From Flavobacteriaceae bacterium (lineage in GTDB: Bacteria; Bacteroidota; Bacteroidia; Flavobacteriales; Flavobacteriaceae), in contig JAENXB010000046.1 of the NCBI GenBank assembly GCA_016649785.1, positions 1 to 15,484 on the forward strand: a DNA stretch of 15,484 nt, read 5' to 3'. The notes beneath the pieces were generated by a model. The model was not told the origin of the DNA. It saw only the letters and a list, made by a program, of their open reading frames with translations, and did no database searches. The position numbers were made by a program, and so were the translations under genes. How positions within the stretch are numbered: the stretch's first letter is position 1; every line of letters starts with the position of its first letter. Below, piece after piece: positions 7,539 to 14,839 of the stretch.

Positions 7539-8541
7539 TAATAATTGTTTCTATTCCTCCTTCTACATTTATAAGGTTGCCAAAACCGAAATCTTTCTGA
7601 AGCAATTCAATTGCCGCCAGACTTCGTTTTCCTGACTGGCAAAAAACCAGTACCCCTTCTTTCTGCGGAATTTCGTTCAGGCGGTTTTGCAAATCTCCGA
7701 ATGGGATATGAATTACATTTTTAGATTTTACTTTTGGCTGCTCAAATGCTTCCCGAACATCCAAATATGTTTTCCCGGCATCTTTTACCTCACAAGCTAT
7801 ACTCACCGGAATAATCCCCTGCTTCCTGATTTTGTCGATCTCTTCCTGTTTTTTCTGAATATTCAGTATTTGTTCTGTTCCTGAAAATATATTTACCAGC
7901 TTCAGTTTTCCTGAAAAAACATTCCCCACTCCCAGGATTATTTTGAGAACTTCTGCCGCCTGAAGTATTCCTAAAATTCCGGGAACTACGCCTAAAACGC
8001 CGGTAGCTTCACAACTTATATTTTGCCGGGTAGTCTTCGGAAAAAGACACCGATACGAAGGTCCTTCCCGGTAATTAAATACCGAAAGCTGACCTTCATT
8101 CTTATACACTGAGGCATATACCCAGATCTTTCCTGTTAAAATACAGGCATCATTGATGAGGTATTTGGTTTCAAAATTATCGGTGCCATCAAGGATAAGA
8201 TCGTATTGCCTGAAGTAGTTTTCAGCATTTTCGATAGTCAATGCCTCTTCGATGGCAATTAGTTCGATCTCAGAGTTCAGGCCTTGCAATTTCTCTTTAG
8301 CAACCAGGGCCTTGGATTTTTCAAGATCACTTTCAGTATATAAAACCTGGCGGTGTAAATTGGTAATGGTGACCTTATCGTGATCCATCAACCCAATCTT
8401 TCCAATTCCGGCTCCCGCAAGATATTGGGCAGCGGGACATCCAAGCCCCCCAACGCCAACGATCAAAACACTGGCATTCCGGAGTTTTTCCTGTCCCGAA
8501 ATACCTACTGCATTCAGTTTTATTTGCCTGTCGTATCTCAT
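7531..8541 (-). CDS. moeB: MoeB/ThiF-type MoaD-activating enzyme with C-terminal rhodanese domain
   Basis: This 336-residue E1-like enzyme would adenylate the C-terminal glycine of MoaD and pass sulfur to it. Residues 1 to about 225 are the ThiF/MoeB domain. The nucleotide loop is GVGGLG (29-34), followed by a DHDKVTITNLHRQ segment and LDGTDNF (117-123), which includes the metal-binding Asp. Residues from about 250 form a rhodanese domain with the active-site loop FCQSGKRS, where C301 would carry the persulfide. The organisation resembles eukaryotic Uba4/MOCS3. Of the four zinc cysteines of E. coli MoeB only one is evident (C165 in PSYRC), and the second CxxC is absent, so the zinc site seems lost. 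C177 in ISCEATG matches the conserved cysteine of this family. The start overlaps the moaD stop in TAATG, after a GGAGG at 8545-8549 that encodes part of MoaD's Gly-Gly tail. Confidence 0.93.
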   Translation of the reverse strand: MRYDRQIKLNAVGISGQEKLRNASVLIVGVGGLGCPAAQYLAGAGIGKIGLMDHDKVTITNLHRQVLYTESDLEKSKALVAKEKLQGLNSEIELIAIEEALTIENAENYFRQYDLILDGTDNFETKYLINDACILTGKIWVYASVYKNEGQLSVFNYREGPSYRCLFPKTTRQNISCEATGVLGVVPGILGILQAAEVLKIILGVGNVFSGKLKLVNIFSGTEQILNIQKKQEEIDKIRKQGIIPVSIACEVKDAGKTYLDVREAFEQPKVKSKNVIHIPFGDLQNRLNEIPQKEGVLVFCQSGKRSLAAIELLQKDFGFGNLINVEGGIETIING

Positions 8542-8777
8542 TATCCTCCTGCGAATGGTGGTAAAAATGCCACCTCATCGCCTTCCTTTAATTCTACTTC
8601 TTTGTTTAAATTCTGGTTTACTGCCAGCTGCACAGCTTCTGCATCCGGGATTTTATATTTTTGGACCTGCTGCTCTTTTAGTTCATTAACCGAAATTTCC
8701 CATGCCACTTCCAAAACTTCTTCGTCCCTTCCTGCAGCCTCGGCGATTATTCCAAAATATTTTACGCTCACTTTCAT
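8541..8777 (-). CDS. moaD: Molybdopterin synthase sulfur carrier subunit MoaD
   Basis: MoaD is a small ubiquitin-fold sulfur carrier of 78 residues, starting MKVSVKYFGIIAEAAGRDEE and ending EVAFLPPFAGG. The C-terminal Gly-Gly is the tail that MoeB adenylates and that then carries the thiocarboxylate into the MoaE active site. Length and ending are diagnostic. The ATG overlaps the end of the upstream mocA-like gene by 4 bp (ATGA). The stop overlaps the start of moeB by one base, so the E1 enzyme and its substrate are made from coupled genes. Confidence 0.95.
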   Translation of the reverse strand: MKVSVKYFGIIAEAAGRDEEVLEVAWEISVNELKEQQVQKYKIPDAEAVQLAVNQNLNKEVELKEGDEVAFLPPFAGG

Positions 8778-9382
8778 TGCTTTTCCAATTGTTTTAATAA
8801 TTCCACATCTTTGGTAGTATCCACATCAAAATTTCCACCTTCGAATTTTACTGCCTGGAACTCAAATTTCTTATCAACTATCAGTTTCCTGGCTCCCTGA
8901 TCTCCTTTCAGCTCTTTCAGAAAAGGAAAAACCTTGGCGGAAAAAATCGCGGGAACTCCAATATCCCCGGTATATTCCGAAAAAGTAGCCGGAACATTTC
9001 CTTTTAGCTGCACGCTTATCAATTCCTTAATTTTTTCTTTATTCACATACGGCTGATCTGAAAGCAGTACGAGTATATAATCCAGTTCATTTTCCAGTTC
9101 CAGCAAACGGTGCAGGCCTTTTTTAATACTGCTGCTCATCCCTTGCTCCCAATGGGCATTGATCACCACTTCAAAATTCCCAGGGACAATTTTATCAATA
9201 ATTTCATCTGACTTTGCACCCAGGACCACAACTTTGGAATCAAGATTTAAAGATTTTATAGTATCAATGATATGCTGAAGAAGAAATTTCCCCCTGAATT
9301 TCACCAGCTGTTTTGGATATCCAAGTCGGCTGGAGGCACCTGCGGCCAGTATCATTACTCCTATTTTTGCCTTTTCTGTCAA
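8774..9382 (-). CDS. mocA: MocA-like molybdopterin cytidylyltransferase (NTP transferase)
   Basis: This 202-residue nucleotidyltransferase has the GT-A-like fold of MobA/MocA. The signature LAAGASSRLGYPKQL (12-26) binds the nucleotide. It is followed by QGMSSSIKKG (80-89), LLSDQPYV (106-113), GVPAIF (142-147) and the late DVDTTKD (186-192). The SDQP and GMSSS forms and the neighbouring xdhC point to MocA, which adds CMP to Moco to give the cytosine dinucleotide form used by xanthine oxidase-family enzymes. MobA, which adds GMP, is the less likely alternative. CTP versus GTP choice cannot be proved from sequence. The gene overlaps both neighbours by 4 bp. No second MobA-like gene is present in the window. 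Confidence 0.87.
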   Translation of the reverse strand: MTEKAKIGVMILAAGASSRLGYPKQLVKFRGKFLLQHIIDTIKSLNLDSKVVVLGAKSDEIIDKIVPGNFEVVINAHWEQGMSSSIKKGLHRLLELENELDYILVLLSDQPYVNKEKIKELISVQLKGNVPATFSEYTGDIGVPAIFSAKVFPFLKELKGDQGARKLIVDKKFEFQAVKFEGGNFDVDTTKDVELLKQLEKQ

Positions 9383-10533
9383 ACCTCTACCTTCTTAAAT
9401 TGATCATTCTTTTTTTCATGGATAGGGGAAGACTTTTCCCTTAACGATCTGGCACTTTTTCCAGTTAAAACCCCCTGAATTTCGGCTAAAATTGAAAGTC
9501 CGATCCCGGCAGGGGTTTCAGCACCAATTTCCAAACCCACAGGAGCATATATTTTGTTCAGAATTTCCTCTTTTAAATCATATCCTTCCTCCTGCAATTC
9601 CCCCAGCATTTTTTGGTATTTTTTCAATGGCCCCAGGATCCCAATGTAAGGAATTTGAGATTGGGCCAGTAAAAGTTTTAAAATCGCCAGGTCATAATTG
9701 TAATTATGGCTCATTAGCACAAAACAACTGCGGGTATCTATTTCAATATTTTCCAGGGTTTCTTCAGGTTTGGCAACGATCACCTGGCAGGAGCCGGCAA
9801 AACGTGCTTTGTTCGCATGAGTTGGCCTCCCATCGGTTACTATCACCTCCCATCCAAGAAGGTCGGCTTGCCGGGCAAGGATCTGGGCATCATTTCCCGC
9901 ACCCACAATGATCAATTTTACCGGTGGTTCGTAATTCTGAATAAAAACGTGACGGGCCTCATTCCTTATGGAAAATTCGGCGAAATGAGGATTATTATTC
10001 TTAAGGGCCAACCGGGCTTGTTCCAGGATTAGTTCAAATACTTCTTTATCAGGTTCCTTCCCCAAATACTTCAGATCTTCCTCAATTAACAACGTTGTTC
10101 CCGGCTGATCTTTTTGTTTATTAAGATCAAACTGAACCACGATCGCCAAAGGCTTATTTTGAAATACCAGAGTTTTCAGCAATTCACAGGGATTCCGATT
10201 ATCCCGGTAATCCAATGGTTCAAACAACACCTGAATAATCCCGTTGCAGCCTAACTGGGCGCCAATCACCGCATCATCTTCATCGCTGGTGTCGTAGGTG
10301 ACCAGTTTGTTTTTTTGCTGGTGCAATGCGTGAAGCGCTTTGCGCAGCGCGTCACCTTCCAGGCAGCCGCCACTAATCGCGCCGGTAATATTCCCGAACT
10401 CATCCACCAGCATTCTTGCACCCGCACGCCTATAGGAAGAACCTTCCACATGAACTAAGGTCGCAAGCACGCTCTCTGTGCCTTCGCTTTTCAGGAGCTC
10501 ATATTGAGCTATGATGGCATCAAGCTCTCTCAT
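9379..10533 (-). CDS. xdhC: XdhC/CoxI-family molybdenum cofactor sulfuration and insertion chaperone
   Basis: XdhC proteins bind Moco, promote its terminal sulfuration and hand it to xanthine dehydrogenase/CO dehydrogenase-type enzymes. This 384-residue protein has both usual parts. The N-terminal XdhC/CoxI domain contains VEGSSYRRAGARMLV, AISGGCLEGDA and LGCNGIIQVLFEP. The C-terminal Rossmann domain contains LIIVGAGNDAQ (starting near residue 208), VTDGRPTHANKARF, MSHNYNYDLAIL and a final IGAETPAGIGLSILAEI. The GGCLEGD cysteine is the conserved Moco-binding candidate. It overlaps the cysteine desulfurase gene by an ATGA and the MocA-like gene by another, which fits a chain desulfurase, XdhC, MocA. 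No xanthine dehydrogenase subunits are in the window, so its client is encoded elsewhere. Confidence 0.93.
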   Translation of the reverse strand: MRELDAIIAQYELLKSEGTESVLATLVHVEGSSYRRAGARMLVDEFGNITGAISGGCLEGDALRKALHALHQQKNKLVTYDTSDEDDAVIGAQLGCNGIIQVLFEPLDYRDNRNPCELLKTLVFQNKPLAIVVQFDLNKQKDQPGTTLLIEEDLKYLGKEPDKEVFELILEQARLALKNNNPHFAEFSIRNEARHVFIQNYEPPVKLIIVGAGNDAQILARQADLLGWEVIVTDGRPTHANKARFAGSCQVIVAKPEETLENIEIDTRSCFVLMSHNYNYDLAILKLLLAQSQIPYIGILGPLKKYQKMLGELQEEGYDLKEEILNKIYAPVGLEIGAETPAGIGLSILAEIQGVLTGKSARSLREKSSPIHEKKNDQFKKVEV

Positions 10534-11684
10534 ACCATGGCTTTTTTTAAGTGGTTCACCGTATTTTTAATTTCTTCAGCAGCAAATTCGATATCAGAAA
10601 GCGTGGTGTTCCTTCCCAGACTAATTCGTAAAGAAGACAGCGCCAGTTCATCGCTTAATCCCATTGCTTTTAACACGTGCGATGGAAAAACCGTATTGGA
10701 GGTGCAGGCAGAGCCACGTGATACCGCGAGATTTTTCAGTTTTCTTAAAAGTAGATTACCGTCAATATTTCTGAAGGAGATATTAATGGTATTCGGCAGT
10801 CGGTTCGCATTCTTTGAATTTATTCGGACACCTTCAATTTCCAGCAGAAGCTCTTCCAGTTTATTTCTCAATCCCTCTATTCTGATTGATTCTTTTTCAA
10901 TTTCAGAAAAAGAGATTTCCGAAGCCTTTCCAAAACCAACAATTCCGGGTACATTCAAGGTTCCCGGCCGCATTCCCTTTTCCTGACCTCCCCCAAAAAT
11001 TGTCGAAGCTGTTTCTATGCTGTTTCCTTTGTTGATATACATAGCGCCCACACCTTTAGGTCCGTAAATTTTATGGGAAGAGAAGATCGCCATATCCAAA
11101 TTGAGCTCTTTTAGATTTACCGGAATTTTGCCTATCGCCTGTGTAATATCACTCATTAGTTTTACACCTTTGGCGTGAACTATTTTTACAATCTCTTTAA
11201 TTGGATGTATAAATCCGGTTTCATTATTCGCCAGCATAAGGCAGACAAGAATGGTTTCAGAAGTAATGGAATGTTTTAATTCCTTTAAGTCTATATTCCC
11301 TTTAGCATCTACCTCCAGCCAGGTAACTTTAAAGCCCGTATTTTCCAAGGCCTGTATTGTGTCAAGAATGGCTTTATGTTCCGTTTTACAGGTAATGATA
11401 TGATTTCCCTTGGATTTATTGGCTTCACAATACCCGAAAAGCGTAAGGTTCGCAGCCTCCGTAGCTCCGGAGGTAAAAGTGATCTCAGTGGGTTTGCAGT
11501 TCACCAGTTCAGCAACCTGCTCCCTGGCAATTTCCACCGCTTCGCCCGCATCCCAGCCAAAAACATGATCACTGCCCGCATTCCCAAATTTCTCGGTAAA
11601 ATACGGCAACATGGCATCTACAACGCGGGGATCAACCGGGGTGGTGGCATTGTAATCCAGGTATATCTGATTTTTTGAAGCCAT
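10530..11684 (-). CDS. Cysteine desulfurase (NifS/IscS-like), probable Moco sulfur donor
   Basis: This PLP enzyme of 384 residues would take sulfur from L-cysteine as an enzyme persulfide, leaving alanine. Visible features are the N-terminal YLDYNATTPVDP, H103 in KTEHK, the PLP Schiff-base lysine K205 in SSHKIYGPKG, the phosphate-binding GGGQEKGMRPGT segment (231-242), and the active cysteine C327 in SRGSACTS. It is the first gene of the operon and overlaps xdhC by four bases. In Rhodobacter capsulatus a dedicated NifS4 sulfurates Moco bound to XdhC, and this placement suggests the same role. It could also load the rhodanese domain of the MoeB protein. No iscU or other Fe-S scaffold gene is nearby, which argues against a general Fe-S role. 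The start at 11684 gives the expected N-terminus. Confidence 0.93.
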   Translation of the reverse strand: MASKNQIYLDYNATTPVDPRVVDAMLPYFTEKFGNAGSDHVFGWDAGEAVEIAREQVAELVNCKPTEITFTSGATEAANLTLFGYCEANKSKGNHIITCKTEHKAILDTIQALENTGFKVTWLEVDAKGNIDLKELKHSITSETILVCLMLANNETGFIHPIKEIVKIVHAKGVKLMSDITQAIGKIPVNLKELNLDMAIFSSHKIYGPKGVGAMYINKGNSIETASTIFGGGQEKGMRPGTLNVPGIVGFGKASEISFSEIEKESIRIEGLRNKLEELLLEIEGVRINSKNANRLPNTINISFRNIDGNLLLRKLKNLAVSRGSACTSNTVFPSHVLKAMGLSDELALSSLRISLGRNTTLSDIEFAAEEIKNTVNHLKKAMV

Positions 11685-12139
11685 TTAAAAAAGCGTTATG
11701 TTTATATATATATATCGCAATATAAAATTATTTTAAGCTAATTACTATTATTTTAATTGCTTAAGTGTGTTTTTAAAGCCACTAAATACTTTCTAAAGGT
11801 TAAAGTGGAAATATTTTTGCTAACCCTTCGGTTCCTTTGAATTGTAGTGCTTATCCCTAAATCTATAATTGACGTCCTCATAAATTCATTTCGAAGGAAT
11901 TACAATAGGAGGCAACTATTTACAGAGGTGGAACAAGTTCAGCATGACGAGTTCTATGACTAAAATTCTTATACCCCTGGAATTTATTACAATCATGTCT
12001 TGAATTCAACCTATAAACGCAACTTTTAGATTTATTAAGAATGCTTAATTTTTCAAAACAGGAAAGGAAATAAATCCTTTCCGTGTCTTGATGGGAAGCG
12101 CTAACTTACCTCCTTAAATCGCCAAAAATAAAGTTGTAA
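11685..12139. other. Operon leader/intergenic region, no gene
   Basis: This 455-bp AT-rich stretch lies between divergent genes: the Moco operon to the left and the IS30 remnant to the right. It must contain the operon promoter. I found no match to TAnnTTTG on the minus strand within the first 150 bp upstream of the desulfurase start. A 13-bp alternating TA run is at 11703-11715. A strong hairpin lies at 12061-12082. A TTCAGCATGACG string near 11938-11949 resembles scattered intergenic repeats of flavobacteria but is too short to call. No convincing ORF was seen. Confidence 0.5.
12061..12082 (-). terminator. Stem-loop, possible minus-strand terminator
   Basis: The perfect 8-bp stem GGAAAGGA/TCCTTTCC encloses a six-base AATAAA loop. 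Read on the minus strand it is followed by TGTTTTG, a modest U-rich tract; on the plus strand no U tract follows. With no minus-strand gene just upstream of it now, it may be left over from a gene interrupted by the IS30 insertion, or it may be part of the operon leader. Confidence 0.4.
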
Positions 12140-12855
12140 ATGTCACATCTTACCGTAGAACAAAGGTACGTAATTGAAAGCCTGTTAGTGCAGAACAAGA
12201 AAAAAAGCGAGATTGCCTTAATCATAGGAGTCAGCAAGTCAACAGTTACAAGGGAGATCCAACGTAATTCTGATGAAAGAAGTCATATCTATCGCTATAA
12301 ACTTGCCCAAAGCAAAAGCGAGAAGAGGAAGCAGGAGAAACCAAAGAAAACTTTCTTCACCAGTTCAATGAAGAGCCGTTTAAAAGAACTGATAGAAGAA
12401 GAATACAGCCCTGAGCAAATAACGGGCTTTTGTAGGAGAAATAATGAGGATATGGTCTCTTATGAACGAATTTATCAATATATCTGGGCAGATAAAAAAA
12501 CCAAAGGAACCTTGTTCACCTATTTGAGATGCAAAGGCAGGAGATATAGGAAAAGGGGTGCTTATAAGGACTTAAGGGGGATTATTATCAATAGGATTGA
12601 TATAGATAAAGGCCCAAGGATGTTGAAAAAAGGGGAGTTTTTGGAGATTTGGAAGGAGATACCATTGTTGGAAAATATTATAAAGGAGCGATTGTTACAA
12701 TCAATGATAGGTCTACAGGAATGTTAAAAATGAAAAAAGCAAATACACGGGAAGCAGCAGAGGTAGAACAGGCCATCATAGAACTATTGGAAGACTGGAG
12801 CCCATTTAACATTCGAACAATGACTGTTGACAATGGGAACGACCGAAATTTTTAA
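12140..12855 (+). pseudogene. IS30-family transposase, frameshifted and 3'-truncated
   Basis: The first part (12140 to about 12640) encodes an N-terminal helix-turn-helix, LTVEQRYVIESLLVQNKKK...GVSKSTVTREIQRNS, and the IS30 middle block with YSPEQITG and SYERIYQYIW. The frame is then lost. The sequence continues one frame over with LEGDTIVGKYYKGAIVTINDRST, which holds the first catalytic Asp (codon 12658-12660), and reaches VDNG with the second Asp (12829-12831). One missing T in the T-run at 12638-12642 would explain the shift. After 12840 similarity stops and a TAA follows at 12853. The third catalytic residue, a Glu normally well downstream, is absent. The element cannot make an active transposase. 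No terminal inverted repeats could be identified. Confidence 0.9.
12641..12643 (+). other. Probable frameshift position in the IS30 transposase
   Basis: Upstream of this point the transposase reads in the frame of the 12140 start; downstream it reads in the -1 frame. The five-T run at 12638-12642 is the simplest site of a one-base loss, since six Ts would give EFFGDLEGD across the junction. The A6G run at 12626-12632 is the other candidate site. Confidence 0.6.
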
Positions 12856-13029
12856 AATTGAGCATTTACAAAGGGTTCTAAAGGGAGTGAAAATTATGGT
12901 ACCCGAATTGGTCCCCTTTTAACAAAGTTTAACGTTTTTGAATTTTATTTGGTTTATAATGGATGTTTTTGTTCTTTTAATTTAGCAATCGAAGAAAGCA
13001 TCTTTCTCCAATCCTTCTAAAACTTTAAA

Positions 13030-13093
13030 TAATTATTTTTCATCTTTATACGTGGATAATAATCGTTTTTCATATCAAGTAATCATTTTTCAT
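13030..13093 (+). promoter_or_regulatory. Three-copy 14-bp repeat, candidate operator of the fic gene
   Basis: The repeats TAATTATTTTTCAT (13030-13043), TAATCGTTTTTCAT (13060-13073) and TAATCATTTTTCAT (13080-13093) have starts 30 and 20 bp apart, so they lie on the same face of the helix. The last copy ends three bases before the -7 element, a good place for a regulator or RNA-polymerase-contacting protein. A partial further copy (ATTATTTTTCA) occurs just inside the coding region at 13136-13146. The binding protein is unknown. Confidence 0.55.
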
Positions 13094-13095
13094 AT

Positions 13096-13103
13096 TATAT
13101 TTG
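13096..13103 (+). promoter_or_regulatory. Bacteroidota-type promoter -7 element
   Basis: TATATTTG matches the Bacteroidota sigma-A -7 consensus TAnnTTTG exactly and ends 25 bp before the fic ATG at 13129. No TTG -33 element is seen at the expected distance; the third 14-bp repeat occupies that upstream space. Confidence 0.55.
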
Positions 13104-13128
13104 TAATTAAAATTCATAGAAATAGGTT

Positions 13129-14676
13129 ATGAAACATTATTTTTCACAGAAAGTAAACCTTTTTCACGGACTAAGCTTACCAGAGGAAGGTTATCTGGTT
13201 GGCTATGCTTTGCTTATTCAATATATTGAAAACCAGTTTAAAATAGGATTACCATTACCTGATATATTAGCTATAGCAACCGAAAAACATCAACGATATC
13301 ATAGGGGTTCTTGGAAGGTTTTTACAATAAGGCACAAACCAAATGACGATATTAAAAGTCATTTAGTATTTGCTTTAAAATATGAGGCTTTAGATCTTTA
13401 TATTCTTAAAAAATTTTTTGAATTAACAGGAAAGGAAGTTGTTCTGAGGATGTTAGATGAGGAACCAACAAGCCGGTATACCAGGAGGGCTTGGTTTTTA
13501 TATGAATGGCTCTTAGATAAAAAACTCGATGTCCCAGATTTAAATAGAGGTTCTTATATAGAAATTGTAGACGCCTCGATACAATTCACTGGTCAATCTG
13601 TGAATTCTACCAGACATAGGGTGAGAAACAATTTGCCCGGAACTCCAGATTATTGTCCTATGATCCGTAAGACCGAAAAATTAGAAAACTATATCCAAAA
13701 GGATTTTTCTAAAGTCATAGAAACAGGTCTGGGGAAAAAGGATGAAAATTTAATAAAGAGAACAGCAGCTTTTTTATTACTAAAAGACTCTAAAGCTTCA
13801 TTTGCAATTGAAGGGGAATATCCTCCTAATTTACGTGCCAGGAATTGGGGAAAAGCTATAGGGCAATCAGGAAAAACCCCTCTTAGCGTTTTGGAAATTG
13901 AACGATTGCAGGATATTGTAATAGGAAGTAAGAAGCTCAAATATATGGGGATTAGGAAAGGAGAAGGTTTTATAGGTGAGCACGATAGGGATTCCTTTAC
14001 ACCGATGCCCGATCATATATCTGCCAGGGCTAAAGATCTGCCTTCCTTGTTAAAGGGGTTACTGGACACAAATGGCATTTTGCAACAAGCAGGTTACGAT
14101 CCGGTATTGGCGGCGGCAACCATAGCATTTGGTTTCGTATTTATTCATCCCCTGTCAGATGGTAATGGAAGAATCCATAGATACTTTATACACCATATTC
14201 TTACCAAAATGGGATATACAAAACGGGGAATCATTTTCCCTATTTCTTCAGCAATTTTAGATCGTATTGACGAATACCAGGATATTTTAGAGCATTTTTC
14301 TTCCCAGAGGGTAGATTTAATTGAATGGAAAGAAACGACAGATCATAATGTCGAAATATTAAATGAAACAATTGACCTGTACCGATATTCTGATCTGACC
14401 AAACAGGCTGAATTTTTATATGAATGTGTAGAAGACACCATTGAAAGAATTATACCTGCCGAATTGGATTATCTTGAAAAATATGACCGGATGACCCAAT
14501 TTATTAATGATCACACAACTTTGCCAAATACAAAAGTTGACTTGTTGATTAAATTTCTGGATCAGAATGAAGGAAAATTATCAAAGAAGAAAAGAGAAAA
14601 GCAGTTTGAAGAATTAGGGAATAAAGAAATTAAAATCATAGAAGAAACTTTTGAGGAAATTTTTAAGAATGGATAA
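13129..14676 (+). CDS. Fic-domain protein (probable AMPylase/NMP transferase) with N-terminal extension
   Basis: This 515-residue Fic protein has the catalytic motif HPLSDGNGRIHR starting at H340, matching HxFx(D/E)GNGRxxR except for Leu in place of Phe. H340 should be the base, D344 the metal ligand, and R348 and R351 the phosphate contacts. An inhibitory-helix motif (S/T)xxxE(G/N) appears as SFAIEG at 224-229, so it looks like a class II Fic enzyme inhibited by its own N-terminal helix, with E228 blocking the ATP site. The first 190 residues form a conserved extension without a domain name known to me, with RRAWFLYEWLLDKKLDVPD and RHRVRNNLPGTP. The tail after residue 440 is charged and helical. 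No signal peptide or separate antitoxin gene is seen. Targets are unknown. It is isolated beside an IS30 remnant, which suggests a mobile accessory gene. Confidence 0.9.
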   Translation: MKHYFSQKVNLFHGLSLPEEGYLVGYALLIQYIENQFKIGLPLPDILAIATEKHQRYHRGSWKVFTIRHKPNDDIKSHLVFALKYEALDLYILKKFFELTGKEVVLRMLDEEPTSRYTRRAWFLYEWLLDKKLDVPDLNRGSYIEIVDASIQFTGQSVNSTRHRVRNNLPGTPDYCPMIRKTEKLENYIQKDFSKVIETGLGKKDENLIKRTAAFLLLKDSKASFAIEGEYPPNLRARNWGKAIGQSGKTPLSVLEIERLQDIVIGSKKLKYMGIRKGEGFIGEHDRDSFTPMPDHISARAKDLPSLLKGLLDTNGILQQAGYDPVLAAATIAFGFVFIHPLSDGNGRIHRYFIHHILTKMGYTKRGIIFPISSAILDRIDEYQDILEHFSSQRVDLIEWKETTDHNVEILNETIDLYRYSDLTKQAEFLYECVEDTIERIIPAELDYLEKYDRMTQFINDHTTLPNTKVDLLIKFLDQNEGKLSKKKREKQFEELGNKEIKIIEETFEEIFKNG

Positions 14677-14839
14677 TATCTATGCATAATTGCTTTCAGT
14701 ATTGTATTTTTATTCAGGATCCCATGATTTTATACGGATACCGCCTAGTTGAGAAAGAGCATTCTTCGCAGCTTTGGCTTTAGCTTAAATAGTTCTGATA
14801 TTATTGGAGTCAATCTATTCTATATCTCGGAATGTACAG

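Larger units (their letters stand above)
12856..13128. other. Intergenic region upstream of the fic gene
   Basis: This AT-rich stretch follows the truncated end of the IS30 remnant. No gene was recognised in its left two thirds. The right third carries three 14-bp repeats and a promoter -7 element before the fic gene. Confidence 0.6.

Noticed and set aside
8380..8817. 145-codon plus-strand frame opposite moaD, moeB and the mocA-like gene
   Set aside because: It is antisense to three well-supported genes and has the unusual composition expected of a shadow frame.
11703..11715. TA dinucleotide run upstream of the desulfurase gene
   Set aside because: A 13-base run is expected by chance in such AT-rich DNA and matches no defined promoter element.
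12061..12082. Molybdenum cofactor riboswitch in the operon leader
   Set aside because: Only a simple stem-loop is visible, about 380 bp from the first gene, without the multi-helix architecture of the Moco riboswitch.
12626..12632. A6G run as a programmed -1 frameshift site in the IS30 transposase
   Set aside because: The run is not in the canonical phase for tandem slippage, IS30 transposases are normally made from one frame, and the second half is truncated before the catalytic Glu. Decay is the simpler reading.
12856..12960. 3' continuation of the IS30 transposase past 12840
   Set aside because: None of the three plus-strand frames shows the expected DDE-domain C-terminal motifs; similarity ends abruptly after VDNG.
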